Shown here one piece after another: positions 9,841 to 18,762 of a stretch of DNA of 64,000 nt (position 1 is its first letter; each line of letters opens with the position of its first letter). The stretch lies in contig NZ_LILC01000019.1 in assembly GCF_001274935.1 (NCBI RefSeq), forward strand, positions 228,228 to 292,227, in the 5' to 3' direction. Below the pieces are notes generated by a model. It saw only the letters and a list, made by a program, of their open reading frames with translations. It did no database searches and was not told the DNA's origin. Position numbers and translations under genes: made by a program. The DNA comes from Priestia koreensis. GTDB taxonomy: Bacteria; Bacillota; Bacilli; Bacillales; Bacillaceae_H.

Positions 9841-10890
9841 ATGGAATTATCCCACCAAAAGAGATTGCAAAAGCGACGAATAGGGGGAGCTTACTTATTT
9901 TCTATATCGTTCGTGTTGGTGTCTTTTTTCATTGGCATCAGTATCGGATCTGTACATATCCCGTTAATCGATACAGTAAAAATCGTCACTAAGATGGGCT
10001 TTGTGTCGACAGATGAACTTCAGCAGTTTAGCAGCCTGCTTTGGTCCATTCGAATTCCACGTGTCATTCTTACACTAATGATTGGCGCTGCGCTAGCGTT
10101 GGCCGGAAGCGCGCTTCAAGGGCTTCTTCAAAATCCGCTTGCAGACCCGTATACGCTTGGCGTATCGTCTGGCGCTTCATTAGGGGCGGTCATTGTATTG
10201 TTTTTTAACTTGCAAATTCCGTTTCTAGGAATGTTTACGCTTCCGTTCATGAGCTTTGTGACCGCGCTTTTGTCACTGTTATTTATTCTTTTCTTTGCCC
10301 ATGTCGTTTTAAAACGAATGACAACGGAGTCGATGATTTTGATCGGCGTCATCACGAGCGCCTTTTTGGGTGCGCTTATTTCCCTCGTTATTGCGCTCTC
10401 AGGAGACGAGCTTAGGCAAATTGTGAACTGGCTTTTAGGGAGCGTGTCAATGAGAGGGTGGAGCTATGTAAACATATTTCTTCCTTTCTTTATCGTTGGT
10501 ACCATTCTCCTGTTGCTTTGCTCAAAGGAACTAAATGCACTGCTGTTTGGAGAAGAAATTGCGCAGTCCCTTGGCATCAAGGTGGGGGCTTATAAGGTCA
10601 TCATTTTAATCGCTTCATCTATTTTAACAGGGGGGGCTGTGGCGGTGTCTGGAACGATCGGATTTGTCGGGTTAATTGTCCCTCATGCTACAAGGTTTCT
10701 AATTGGTAGCGATCATCGTCATCTTTTGCCACTGGCCATGTTAAACGGAGGCGCATTTCTTGTTATTGCGGATTTGTTGTCACGTGTGCTTATTGAGCCA
10801 AGAGAGCTTCCAATTGGGGTCATTACATCAATTATTGGGGGCCCTGTTTTTGCTATTTTGTTGCTGAAAAAATATCGTCAACAGGTATAG
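9841..10890 (+). CDS. Orphan FecCD-family ABC transporter permease (iron-siderophore/B12 type)
   Basis: Membrane permease of the BtuC/FecCD family, 349 aa with about nine to ten hydrophobic helices. Family marks include GAALALAGSALQGLLQNPLA near residues 80-100, DPYTLGVSSGASLGA near 102-116, and the C-terminal VSGTIGFVGLIVPHATRFLIG region, which contacts the ATPase. No ATP-binding or substrate-binding partner gene is beside it, and it does not belong to the B. subtilis resE-sigX interval as I know it. It ends 35 nt before sigX on the same strand, so the two may be co-transcribed. The substrate cannot be inferred. Confidence 0.9.
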   Translation: MELSHQKRLQKRRIGGAYLFSISFVLVSFFIGISIGSVHIPLIDTVKIVTKMGFVSTDELQQFSSLLWSIRIPRVILTLMIGAALALAGSALQGLLQNPLADPYTLGVSSGASLGAVIVLFFNLQIPFLGMFTLPFMSFVTALLSLLFILFFAHVVLKRMTTESMILIGVITSAFLGALISLVIALSGDELRQIVNWLLGSVSMRGWSYVNIFLPFFIVGTILLLLCSKELNALLFGEEIAQSLGIKVGAYKVIILIASSILTGGAVAVSGTIGFVGLIVPHATRFLIGSDHRHLLPLAMLNGGAFLVIADLLSRVLIEPRELPIGVITSIIGGPVFAILLLKKYRQQV

Positions 10891-10925
10891 AAGAGAAGCG
10901 TCTAAAGAAGACAGGGGGATGCGGA

Positions 10926-11474
10926 ATGTCTGAACTTTTTGATCACCTCTACGATCATTATCACCAGGATGTGTTTCAGTTTTTGATGTACATGGTGCGA
11001 AATCGTGAGCAGGCTGAAGATCTCGTGCAAGAAGTATATATTCGAGTATTAAAAGCCCACGAGCACTTTGAAGGTAAAAGCCATGAGAAAACGTGGCTAT
11101 TGTCTATCGCAAGAAACGTGGCAATTGATCATTTTCGAAAGCATAAGAACTGGAAACAGCGGCTGTTGAAAATGTTTGATTGGAAAGAAAATCAGCTCCT
11201 TGACTCCGCCGCGCTTCCAGAAGAGATTTTGATGCAAAATGAAGAAGTTGCAACGATTTATCACAGCCTTGGAAAATGTACGGTTGATCAGCGGTCTGTT
11301 GTCATTTTACGCTATATTCATGAACTTACGATTACAGAAACGGCCTCTATTTTAAATTGGACGGAAAGTAAGGTCAAGACGACACAGCATCGAGCGGTGA
11401 AGGCTCTGCGTCAGCACATGAGTTATAGCAAAGAGGAAGGAGGAGAACGACTTGAAAACAAACGAGCTAAATGA
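10926..11474 (+). CDS. sigX: ECF RNA polymerase sigma factor SigX
   Basis: Group IV sigma factor that in B. subtilis controls cell-surface charge and antimicrobial peptide resistance genes. The 182-aa protein has sigma region 2 (about 8-75; EDLVQEVYIRVLKAHEHFEG) and region 4 (about 115-170; DQRSVVILRYIHELTITETA, SKVKTTQHRAVKAL), matching SigX closely. An AGGGGG ribosome site precedes the ATG. The gene overlaps rsiX by 23 nt. No convincing ECF autoregulatory promoter (TGTAAC/CGAC) was found in the 35-nt gap. Confidence 0.94.
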   Translation: MSELFDHLYDHYHQDVFQFLMYMVRNREQAEDLVQEVYIRVLKAHEHFEGKSHEKTWLLSIARNVAIDHFRKHKNWKQRLLKMFDWKENQLLDSAALPEEILMQNEEVATIYHSLGKCTVDQRSVVILRYIHELTITETASILNWTESKVKTTQHRAVKALRQHMSYSKEEGGERLENKRAK

Positions 11475-12597
11475 TGATCGAATGGAAGAAGTACTAAGGA
11501 AGCTTCCGACAATAAAAGATCGCCGTAGTAAAAGTGAAGTATATAGGTCAGTGAAGGCTCACATGCACGAACCTGCACCTCGAAAACCAAAATGGTTTCC
11601 GGCTCTCGCAGCCGTTGTCAGTGTTCTTCTCCTAGTCGTTCTTTCTTTTTCTCTTGTTAACGAAATGAAAGGAACCGATGAAGCGACAGAAAAAAGGTCA
11701 GAGGATCGAGCGTCGTCAGCAAATGAGGATAAACGAGACGTCGCTCAACCTTTGCGTAGGCAAGAGTACTCAATGGCGGATAAAAGCATTGCTCACCCAG
11801 CGGTCGTTCCATCTTTGCAAGCAGCCGTGAAGGAACCGCATGTGACGCTAACCGTTGCAGATAAAAATGCGATGTTTGCCGTTCCCTTTACTTTTCTCGT
11901 TCAGAATGGGGAAGATCGTTTCGCAGCTTCTAGCAAGTTTGAAACCGTTTTGAAAAGTCGGCTTGGGGTTGAAGCGTCTGCTTTAACGTCGTATGCATTC
12001 AAAGAACAAGGAGACGTTCTGAAATTGGTGACGACTCCCGGACAGTTTGAATCGTTCTCAACTACGCAGGGAGATATGTTTGTAAAGGGAATTCAAGAGG
12101 CCTTTCATTATTCCTCGTACAAAAAGGTGGAGCTGTATACGGGTAATCAAAAAGGAGCGGTCGTCGGTAATTTTGGCTCCATGTCTGACATTGATATTGA
12201 ACATTATCAGAAGAAGGGCTACGTTCGCTATCCTCTCAATCAATATAAAAATCTGCTTGTGCCAACCTTAACTTCATATGAAAGAATTGATGAAGCAGTT
12301 CAAGCGATGAAGCAAACTGATGACAGTATAGGAGTCGTATCGTCTGTTCCAGCAGGGGTTGAAATTGGAATTGAACAAACAGATTCAGATCATATTACGT
12401 TTACGCTTAGTGGAGCGAAGGTGGCCGACACAGAGGAAGGAAGAACGTTCATTCAGGCACTCATGCTGACGGCTAGAGACTTTCAATATAAATATGTGCG
12501 CATTACTGGCAATCGTGAGGATACGATTGGTGAGATGAATTTAGAAAAGGAACACGCTGTTCCGTTAGCGCCAAATGTCGTAAAGGGAGCCAATTAG
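11452..12597 (+). CDS. rsiX: Anti-sigma-X factor RsiX
   Basis: Membrane anti-sigma factor expected to hold SigX inactive. The 381-aa protein has a cytoplasmic N-terminus (about 1-45), one membrane helix (about 47-68; AAVVSVLLLVVLSFSLV) and a large extracytoplasmic domain with C-terminal GerMN-like character, as in B. subtilis RsiX. Translation starts at TTG 11452, well placed after GGAAGGAGG and inside the sigX tail, so the pair is translationally coupled. The position-based call is firm; sequence conservation outside the membrane helix is modest. Confidence 0.9.
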   Translation: MKTNELNDDRMEEVLRKLPTIKDRRSKSEVYRSVKAHMHEPAPRKPKWFPALAAVVSVLLLVVLSFSLVNEMKGTDEATEKRSEDRASSANEDKRDVAQPLRRQEYSMADKSIAHPAVVPSLQAAVKEPHVTLTVADKNAMFAVPFTFLVQNGEDRFAASSKFETVLKSRLGVEASALTSYAFKEQGDVLKLVTTPGQFESFSTTQGDMFVKGIQEAFHYSSYKKVELYTGNQKGAVVGNFGSMSDIDIEHYQKKGYVRYPLNQYKNLLVPTLTSYERIDEAVQAMKQTDDSIGVVSSVPAGVEIGIEQTDSDHITFTLSGAKVADTEEGRTFIQALMLTARDFQYKYVRITGNREDTIGEMNLEKEHAVPLAPNVVKGAN

Positions 12598-12705
12598 AAA
12601 ACAGATGCTTTCTAGAAAGAATAGGAAAGAGGAGTGAAAAATTGTTCTACCAATTTTTTGTCTGCGTACAGTAGAAGTATGTGAAATTTTGTACAGGAGG
12701 CTTTT

Positions 12706-12873
12706 ATGGTAGATTTTTTAAGACGAATCTTAATTGTGTTCATTATGGCATTATGTATTGGAGCCCTTTTTGTAAGCGGCATGATGATGGCAAAAGCAGA
12801 GCGTCATCAAACTCTAGAGCATAAAGAAGCAGCGGCCGATTGGCTACTGCTTTTTTTGTGGTTTATAGATTAA
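12706..12873 (+). CDS. Small membrane protein ORF (55 aa) running through a terminator
   Basis: ATG at 12706 has a strong ribosome site (ACAGGAGG, 12694-12701). The predicted product starts MVDFLRRILIVFIMALCIGA, with one membrane helix at about residues 7-29 and a charged tail (AERHQTLEHKEAAAD). The last codons (from about residue 40) are the rsiX-side transcription terminator, and the stop at 12871-12873 lies beyond the T-run, overlapping serA (opposite strand) by 11 nt. A transcript ending at the terminator would have no stop codon. I do not recognise the family. Confidence 0.55.
   Translation: MVDFLRRILIVFIMALCIGALFVSGMMMAKAERHQTLEHKEAAADWLLLFLWFID
12824..12857 (+). terminator. Terminator of sigX-rsiX and the small ORF
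   Basis: AAGCAG plus GGCC pairs with GGC plus CTGCTT around GATT, followed by a T-run of seven. It lies inside the 55-aa ORF and next to the convergent serA stop; the A-rich sequence on the other flank could also help stop serA transcripts. Confidence 0.8.
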
Positions 12874-14434
12874 TTTTGCGAACCGATACAATATCATCAA
12901 ATGCTTGTAGTCGTTGGACGATCGCTTCATCAAGCGATTTGTCAAACGAAAGCATCATGATCGCTTCGCCGCCTTTTTGCTTGCGTCCTACCTGCATCGT
13001 CGCAATATTAACATCATGATCTCCTAGTATCTTTCCGACACGTCCGATGACCCCTGGTTTATCGCTATGGCGAATATAGAGCAAGTGACCATCAGGATAA
13101 AAGTCGATATTAAAGGACTGGATGTTCACAATGCGCGGTCCGTAGTCTTGTACGTATGTTCCAGTTAAAGTAAAGGAGCTATGATCACCGCGAACTTCTA
13201 CTTTAATAACGTTAGAGTATCCTTCTGTTTCATTTGAGAAGCGCTCTCCAAACGTAATCCCACGTTCTTTTGTAATCATTGAAGCATTCACTTCATTCAC
13301 GGAACGATCCACACGGTGCTGCAAAAAGCCTGATAAAAACCCACGTGTAATATAAGTCGTTTCCAAATCGGCTACCGTTCCGCCGTATGTGACGGTGATA
13401 TCTTGAACAGGTTCTTTCATACATTGCGATAAAAGAGACCCCATTTTTTTCGTTAGGGAGGAGAAAGGATGAATTTTTTCAAATACGTCTTTTGATAAGG
13501 TCGGCAAGTTGATGGAGGAACTCACAGGGTTTCCATTTAAGTAGTTGAGAACTTCCTGTGCAACATCTTCAGCAACGTTTAACTGTGCTTCCTTTGTAGA
13601 TGCCCCGAGGTGAGGTGTTGCAATAACTTGCTCAAATTCTAAGAGCGGCTGACTAACAGGTGGTTCGACTTCAAATACGTCTAGCGCAACACCTTTTACA
13701 TGTCCGCTTTGTAAAAATGGAATAAGCGCTTCTTCATCGATAATACCACCACGAGCACAATTCAGCAGGTAAACACCTTTTTTCGTTTTAGAGAGGGTAT
13801 CAGCATTTAAAATGCCCTTCGTTTCTTTGGTGAGCGGTGTATGGACGGTAATAATATCAGCAACAGCTAATAGTTGCTCAAGCTCTACAGCGTTAACGCC
13901 CAGCTTTTCTGCCCGTGCCGCCGTTAAAAAAGGGTCAAAGACATGAACGCCCATGCCGAACGCTTTGGCGCGCTTGGCAATTTCAGAACCAATTCGCCCG
14001 AAACCAATGATGCCTAATTGCTTTTTATACAATTCTGTTCCAACAAAACTAGAACGATTCCATTCACGAGATTTTACTGAAATGTTTGCCTGGGGAATAT
14101 GGCGAACGAGGCTAGCCATCATGGCAAAGGTATGCTCAGCTGTAGAAATCGTATTTCCATTAGGTGCATTAATGACAATTACACCGCGCTTCGTTGCCGC
14201 ATCAATGTCGATATTGTCAACGCCTACACCGGCACGAGCCACAATTTTGACGTTTGTCATTTGTGACAATAGTTCATCCGTTACTTTTGTAGCGCTTCGA
14301 ACGAGTAGCGCATCATAAGTAGCTAAATCATCAACTTCAGAGACTTTTTTCTGTACAACTTGAATAGTATCGTGCCCAAGTAATGGTGCCAAACCTTCAC
14401 TACTGATTGCATCAGCAACTAGTATTTTATACAT
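12863..14434 (-). CDS. serA: D-3-phosphoglycerate dehydrogenase
   Basis: First step of serine synthesis: oxidises 3-phosphoglycerate to 3-phosphohydroxypyruvate with NAD. This is the long SerA form, 523 aa: substrate/NAD domain with GFGRIGSEIAKRAKAFGM (nucleotide loop), NAPNGNTISTAEH and ATPHLGAST (catalytic His), an intervening ASB domain, and a C-terminal ACT domain with HSDKPGVIGRVGKILGDHDV for serine feedback. The start ATG at 14434 follows AAAGGGAGAG on the minus strand; the longer upstream frame lacks a ribosome site. It converges on sigX-rsiX. Confidence 0.96.
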   Translation of the reverse strand: MYKILVADAISSEGLAPLLGHDTIQVVQKKVSEVDDLATYDALLVRSATKVTDELLSQMTNVKIVARAGVGVDNIDIDAATKRGVIVINAPNGNTISTAEHTFAMMASLVRHIPQANISVKSREWNRSSFVGTELYKKQLGIIGFGRIGSEIAKRAKAFGMGVHVFDPFLTAARAEKLGVNAVELEQLLAVADIITVHTPLTKETKGILNADTLSKTKKGVYLLNCARGGIIDEEALIPFLQSGHVKGVALDVFEVEPPVSQPLLEFEQVIATPHLGASTKEAQLNVAEDVAQEVLNYLNGNPVSSSINLPTLSKDVFEKIHPFSSLTKKMGSLLSQCMKEPVQDITVTYGGTVADLETTYITRGFLSGFLQHRVDRSVNEVNASMITKERGITFGERFSNETEGYSNVIKVEVRGDHSSFTLTGTYVQDYGPRIVNIQSFNIDFYPDGHLLYIRHSDKPGVIGRVGKILGDHDVNIATMQVGRKQKGGEAIMMLSFDKSLDEAIVQRLQAFDDIVSVRKINL

Positions 14435-14469
14435 CACAATCTCTCCCTTTAGTGTGCTAAATATCTGAT

Positions 14470-14498
14470 AATTTATCACAATAAAAAAATTCTGTCAA
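14470..14498 (-). promoter_or_regulatory. Promoter of serA
   Basis: On the minus strand TTGACA (14498-14493), a 17-bp spacer and TAAATT (14475-14470) form a good sigma-A promoter 35 nt before the serA start codon. Confidence 0.7.
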
Positions 14499-14633
14499 TT
14501 GTTCTTACAACCTTTATTGATAAGGGGTTGAGAGGTGATGAAATGGAAGCGTATACATAAATTAAGCTGACGCAGATTGAGGTTTTTTACATATACTAAA
14601 GAAACTTGAAACGAATTGATCAAGATGTTTTTA

Positions 14634-14662
14634 TTTACTTTTAATTCGAGATAAGTTATAAT
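14634..14662 (+). promoter_or_regulatory. Promoter of the FMN-riboswitch leader
   Basis: TTTACT (14634-14639), 17 bp, TATAAT (14657-14662). Transcription would begin about 20 nt before the riboswitch P1 stem. Confidence 0.7.
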
Positions 14663-14687
14663 CATTTTGTACAATATTAATATTGAT

Positions 14688-14832
14688 CTATCTTCGGGGC
14701 AGGGTGAAATTCCCGACCGGCGGTAATAAGCGCGATGACGCTTTGAGCCCGCGAGCCGTACCTCGCTAAAAGGTATAGCAGGATTTGGTGAGATTCCAAA
14801 GCCGACAGTACAGTCTGGATGGGAGAAGGTGG
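14688..14832 (+). ncRNA. FMN riboswitch (RFN element)
   Basis: Conserved RFN blocks are readable: CTTCGGGGCAGGGTGAAATT, CCCGACCGGCGGTAATA, AGCCCGCGAGCC, GCAGGATTTGGTGAGATTCC, AAAGCCGACAGT and CAGTCTGGATGGGAGAAGG. P1 pairs 14688-14695 with 14825-14832. It precedes ribU, the riboflavin transporter gene, as in other Bacillaceae, so FMN should switch off uptake. Confidence 0.97.
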
Positions 14833-14841
14833 AGGTTCGGG

Positions 14842-14922
14842 CATTTTAAGAAAAATCATTCTTAAAATGTTTATTAGCCGCGCCTAAGTATTCTCCCTCA
14901 GCCAAACGGTTGAGGTTTTTTT
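14842..14922 (+). terminator. Riboswitch expression platform with terminator
   Basis: CCTCAGCC and GGTTGAGG around AAAC, followed by TTTTTTT (14895-14922), is the terminator. GGGAGAA (14821-14827) in the riboswitch is complementary to TTCTCCC (14891-14897), giving an antiterminator that excludes both P1 and the terminator. A perfect 10-bp hairpin (14842-14869) brings these arms together. Confidence 0.85.
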
Positions 14923-14986
14923 ATGGAACGCGTGTGCTAGAACCTTTCTTCTTTTCAAACGATGGATCGGAAAAGAGGAGAGTAAG

Positions 14987-15559
14987 ATGAATCAAGGTGC
15001 AAAAACGAAAAGACTTGTTGTAATGGCTGTATTTAGCAGTATTGCTTATTTATTAATGATGCTCGATTTTCCAATCGGGTTGTCAGCGTTTTTAAAAATG
15101 GATTTTAGCGAGCTTCCCGTTTTAATTGTGGCGCTCATTTATGGACCAGGTGCTGGTTTGATTGTAGAAGCCATTAAGAACTTGTTGTATTACCTCATTC
15201 AAGGTAGTGCTACAGGAGTTCCCGTTGGGCAAGTGGCAAACTTTGTAGCAGGTGCTGCATTTGTTCTACCGGTTTCTTACATGTTCCGTAAGTACCGTAC
15301 AACGAAAGGCTTAACGTTTGGTGTGGTTACAGGAACGGTTCTTATGGCAGTGCTAATGGCCGTGTTAAATTATTACGTGTTCCTACCAGCTTATACGATG
15401 TTTTTACACATGCCTGCTTACACAACCAGCGGTGCACGTGAATTGATCGTAAAGGGTATTTTACCGTTCAATCTTATCAAGGGTGTATTAACCGGCGTTA
15501 TTTTTGTTCTCTTGTTTACTCGAATGAAAACATGGCTGACAAAACAAGTCGCTATGTAA
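14987..15559 (+). CDS. ribU: Riboflavin ECF transporter S component RibU
   Basis: Membrane S-component that binds riboflavin and works with the shared EcfAAT module encoded elsewhere. The 190-aa protein has about six hydrophobic helices and family features such as LMMLDFPIGLSAFLKMDFSE near residues 20-40, the conserved LPVLIVALIYGPGAG and the Lys/Asn segment EAIKNLLYYL. It is under the FMN riboswitch, which fixes the function as riboflavin/FMN-related. GAGGAG ribosome site; terminator follows. Confidence 0.96.
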   Translation: MNQGAKTKRLVVMAVFSSIAYLLMMLDFPIGLSAFLKMDFSELPVLIVALIYGPGAGLIVEAIKNLLYYLIQGSATGVPVGQVANFVAGAAFVLPVSYMFRKYRTTKGLTFGVVTGTVLMAVLMAVLNYYVFLPAYTMFLHMPAYTTSGARELIVKGILPFNLIKGVLTGVIFVLLFTRMKTWLTKQVAM

Positions 15560-15565
15560 TAATAT

Positions 15566-15598
15566 AAAAGTCCTTCGCGATTTGCGGAGGACTTTTTT
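15566..15598 (+). terminator. Terminator of ribU
   Basis: AAAAGTCCT and AGGACTTTTTT arms flanking a GCG-rich loop directly after the ribU stop. Confidence 0.85.
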
Positions 15599-15601
15599 GA
15601 T

Positions 15602-15630
15602 AAAAAAAACACCTGATAAAAATCAGGTGT
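15602..15630 (-). terminator. Terminator of fer
   Basis: Perfect 9-bp inverted repeat ACACCTGAT/ATCAGGTGT with a 4-nt loop; read on the minus strand it is followed by a run of eight T, just after the fer stop. Confidence 0.85.
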
Positions 15631-15650
15631 CCTCGAAAAGGAAAGGGGTC

Positions 15651-16031
<381 letters not shown>

Positions 16032-16141
16032 TTATCAACAAAGGTTTTTACTATCATTCCTACCCGCCACGTTGTAAACTAAGCATAGGCGTTTAGACCA
16101 TCTAACTCGTTTTTTACAATTTATTAGACAGGTGAAAAAAT

Positions 16142-17185
16142 ATGAATGATCTTGCCTTTATTATTTTATATTGTGTCCATAAACTAAAAGAAGAACGCAC
16201 GATATTTGGAGCGTATCATTTACTTGCTGGGAAGAAATCGTCTCAAACGATTCAAGACGGACAGCTGTACGGACTTTCCAACCTGTTTCGTGCTTTTTCT
16301 TATTTAGATAAAAAGACTTTTTCAGTATATGTGCAACAATTAGAAAAAGAAGCTTGTATAGAGGAAGTAGCAGAGGGGAAGTACCGGCTAACATCAAAAG
16401 GACTGAAGGAACTTCAACACTATTTACATGAAACCCCTATTCCTCCGTCATTAAACGGTTGGACGTATGCAAATGTAAGTCGGCCATTTTATCAGCGACT
16501 GTTGCTACTTGTCCAAACGATGTCAAATCTTCAATATAAAGAAAGTCATTTTATTCCTTTGATCAACGACACTACAGTACTTTCGTGGATGAAGCGCTTT
16601 TTGACTTCTGTGCCCTTTACAAGAGAGCAGTGGGCAAAGCACTTGTATGAGGAATTAACGGTGATTTTGTCCACCTGTTCACAAGAAGAGGGAGACATAT
16701 TTGTTAAGCATTTGACGGGTCACAAACGGATTGCTTTCACGAAACTACAAATAGCTGAACAGCACGACATAAGTGTCCACCGCGTCCATCTTCTGCATTT
16801 GTCGGTTATTCACCATATGTTAACGTACATAGCGGATCACCGGAATGAGCTGACCGTACTTCATTTACTCATTGATCAGACTAGCGTACCGTTGACTACC
16901 TCAACGATGCAGACTTATGAGCTGTTGAAAAAAGGACATGATCTTCACACCATTTCTCGAATTCGAAGGCTGAAGCCGAGCACAATTGAAGATCATCTCG
17001 TGGAATTGGCTTTGTTTATTCCTGATTTCTCCATTGATCCGTACGTAAAGACAGAGCTTGTAGAAGAAATTAAAGAGATTACAGAGCGATTGCAAACGAA
17101 TAAGTTAAAAGAGATTAAAGAGACGACGTCATATGAGGTGTCATATTTCCAAATACGACTCATATTGGCGAAGCTATCATCATAG
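16142..17185 (+). CDS. ypbB: YpbB-like helix-turn-helix protein
   Basis: 347-aa soluble protein encoded just before the RecQ-like helicase gene. The C-terminal part (about 255-345) resembles the helicase helix-turn-helix domain (TYELLKKGHDLHTISRIRRL, STIEDHLVELAL) found at the end of RecQ-type proteins, suggesting the two proteins act together. No enzymatic motif is visible in the N-terminal 250 residues. The start is ATG 16142 after AGGTGA. Function in the family is unassigned; the call rests on the HTH domain and gene order. Confidence 0.85.
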   Translation: MNDLAFIILYCVHKLKEERTIFGAYHLLAGKKSSQTIQDGQLYGLSNLFRAFSYLDKKTFSVYVQQLEKEACIEEVAEGKYRLTSKGLKELQHYLHETPIPPSLNGWTYANVSRPFYQRLLLLVQTMSNLQYKESHFIPLINDTTVLSWMKRFLTSVPFTREQWAKHLYEELTVILSTCSQEEGDIFVKHLTGHKRIAFTKLQIAEQHDISVHRVHLLHLSVIHHMLTYIADHRNELTVLHLLIDQTSVPLTTSTMQTYELLKKGHDLHTISRIRRLKPSTIEDHLVELALFIPDFSIDPYVKTELVEEIKEITERLQTNKLKEIKETTSYEVSYFQIRLILAKLSS

Positions 17186-17233
17186 CCGAAGAGAAAGTAG
17201 CGCATGTTTCGTGGAAAGGGGGATGATGTCAAA

Positions 17234-18757
17234 GTGAATTTAGAAGCCGTTCTTTTCGAGCGCTTTGGTTACCGATCCTTTCGTGAAGGACAAAAAGAAG
17301 TGATTCAGGAAGTGCTAAAAGGAGAGCATGTTATAGCTACCTTACCAACTGGAACAGGGAAGTCGTTGTGTTATCAACTTCCAGCATATGTCATCGGGGG
17401 ACCTATCTTGATTGTTTCCCCGCTTTTATCTTTAATGGAAGATCAGGTGCAGCAGCTAAAGGCTAGAGGAGAAAAGCGTGTAATTGCGTTTAACAGCTTT
17501 TTATCTGAAGAAGAGCGACGTCAGGCACTCCGAGACCTTTCTGTTTATCGTTATATTTATGCTTCGCCGGAAATTTTACAAGCACCGGCTTTCATTCAGT
17601 CACTAAAGCGTGCAAAGCTCCGTTTATTTGTCGTGGACGAGGCACATTGTATTTCGCAATGGGGACATGATTTTCGCATGGACTATTCGAGCCTTGGGGA
17701 CGTGTGGAAGAATCTTGGCGAACCGACCTGCTTGGCGCTCACAGCTACTGCAACGAAAGAAGTTCTTCATGACATTCAGACACAGCTTTATCTAGAGCAT
17801 CCGCGGATTTTAACGTATTCCATTGATCGTCCAAACATTGCGCTTTACGTGGAACAGGTAGAAGATATGGAACAAAAGAAGCTACGAGTTCTTGAAACCG
17901 TGAAAAAGCTTCAAAAGCCTGGCATTGTTTATTGCTCTAGTCGAACATGGACAGAATCACTGGCCATGTTGCTGAAAGATCATGGCACCGAGCGCGTCGC
18001 TTTCTATCATGGTGGAATGGAACATGATCAGCGGCTGCTCGTTCAGCAGCAGTTTGTGAATGATCAGCTTGATGTTATTTGCTGCACGAGTGCGTTTGGG
18101 ATGGGAATTAACAAAAGTGACATTCGTTTTGTAATTCATTTTCATCTCCCTACGCAGTTAGAATCCTATCTTCAAGAAATTGGTCGTGCAGGCCGTGATG
18201 GGGAAAGAAGTCTTGCCTTAGCTTTTTATCACGCATCTGATGAAGACTTGTCACATTCTTTAATTGAATTAGAGCTTCCGTCCGTATCCATCATTGAAGA
18301 AGTGCTGAGGTATTTACACGTCCATGCACGTAATGAGAACGGTCTTATTTCATTAAAAGAATTTGAGCAAAACGTCGCCGTCTATTTACATGTGAATGAA
18401 ACGCATTGGCGGTTTATTAAGCATCATCTCCAAGCCCACGGAATTATTAGGGAATCGTGGATTCATGCATCGATGCCTTTGAATGATGTGCATCGATACT
18501 TAGTAGAAGTTGTTCAAAAGCGAGTGGAGGCAAAGTATCGAAAGCTGCATGTGATGAAGCAATTTGTACATTCGTCTATTTGTAGAAGGGAGCAGCTACT
18601 TCATTACTATGAGGAGTCATTGGTTCAACGACCTGATGCTTGCTGTGATCGCTGTGGACTAAATCTTCATGATTACGAAGGAACAAGTCGTTCCGTGCGC
18701 CTGGAGTTTACCGATTGGAAAAGTGAATTAGCACGATTACTTAAACAAAGTGAGTGA
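17234..18757 (+). CDS. recS: RecQ-family ATP-dependent DNA helicase
   Basis: 3'-5' DNA helicase of the RecQ superfamily, corresponding to B. subtilis YpbC/RecS. Motifs in order: REGQKEVI (motif 0), TGTGKSLCYQLP (Walker A), VVDEAHCISQWGHDFR (DEAH box plus aromatic loop), ALTATAT (motif III), CTSAFGMGINK and QEIGRAGRDG (motif VI). A C-terminal Cys cluster (CRREQ...CCDRCG) is the zinc site. About 507 aa; the HRDC domain of E. coli RecQ is missing. I prefer GTG 17234 (MNLEAVLFERFG) after AAAGGGGG; an in-frame ATG at 17204 lacks a good ribosome site. Confidence 0.93.
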   Translation: MNLEAVLFERFGYRSFREGQKEVIQEVLKGEHVIATLPTGTGKSLCYQLPAYVIGGPILIVSPLLSLMEDQVQQLKARGEKRVIAFNSFLSEEERRQALRDLSVYRYIYASPEILQAPAFIQSLKRAKLRLFVVDEAHCISQWGHDFRMDYSSLGDVWKNLGEPTCLALTATATKEVLHDIQTQLYLEHPRILTYSIDRPNIALYVEQVEDMEQKKLRVLETVKKLQKPGIVYCSSRTWTESLAMLLKDHGTERVAFYHGGMEHDQRLLVQQQFVNDQLDVICCTSAFGMGINKSDIRFVIHFHLPTQLESYLQEIGRAGRDGERSLALAFYHASDEDLSHSLIELELPSVSIIEEVLRYLHVHARNENGLISLKEFEQNVAVYLHVNETHWRFIKHHLQAHGIIRESWIHASMPLNDVHRYLVEVVQKRVEAKYRKLHVMKQFVHSSICRREQLLHYYEESLVQRPDACCDRCGLNLHDYEGTSRSVRLEFTDWKSELARLLKQSE

Positions 18758-18762
18758 GAAAA

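Noticed and set aside
14435..14633. Search for a T-box or other leader upstream of serA and in the serA-ribU gap
   Set aside because: No T-box core or specifier-type structure seen; only the serA promoter and the FMN riboswitch promoter were supported.
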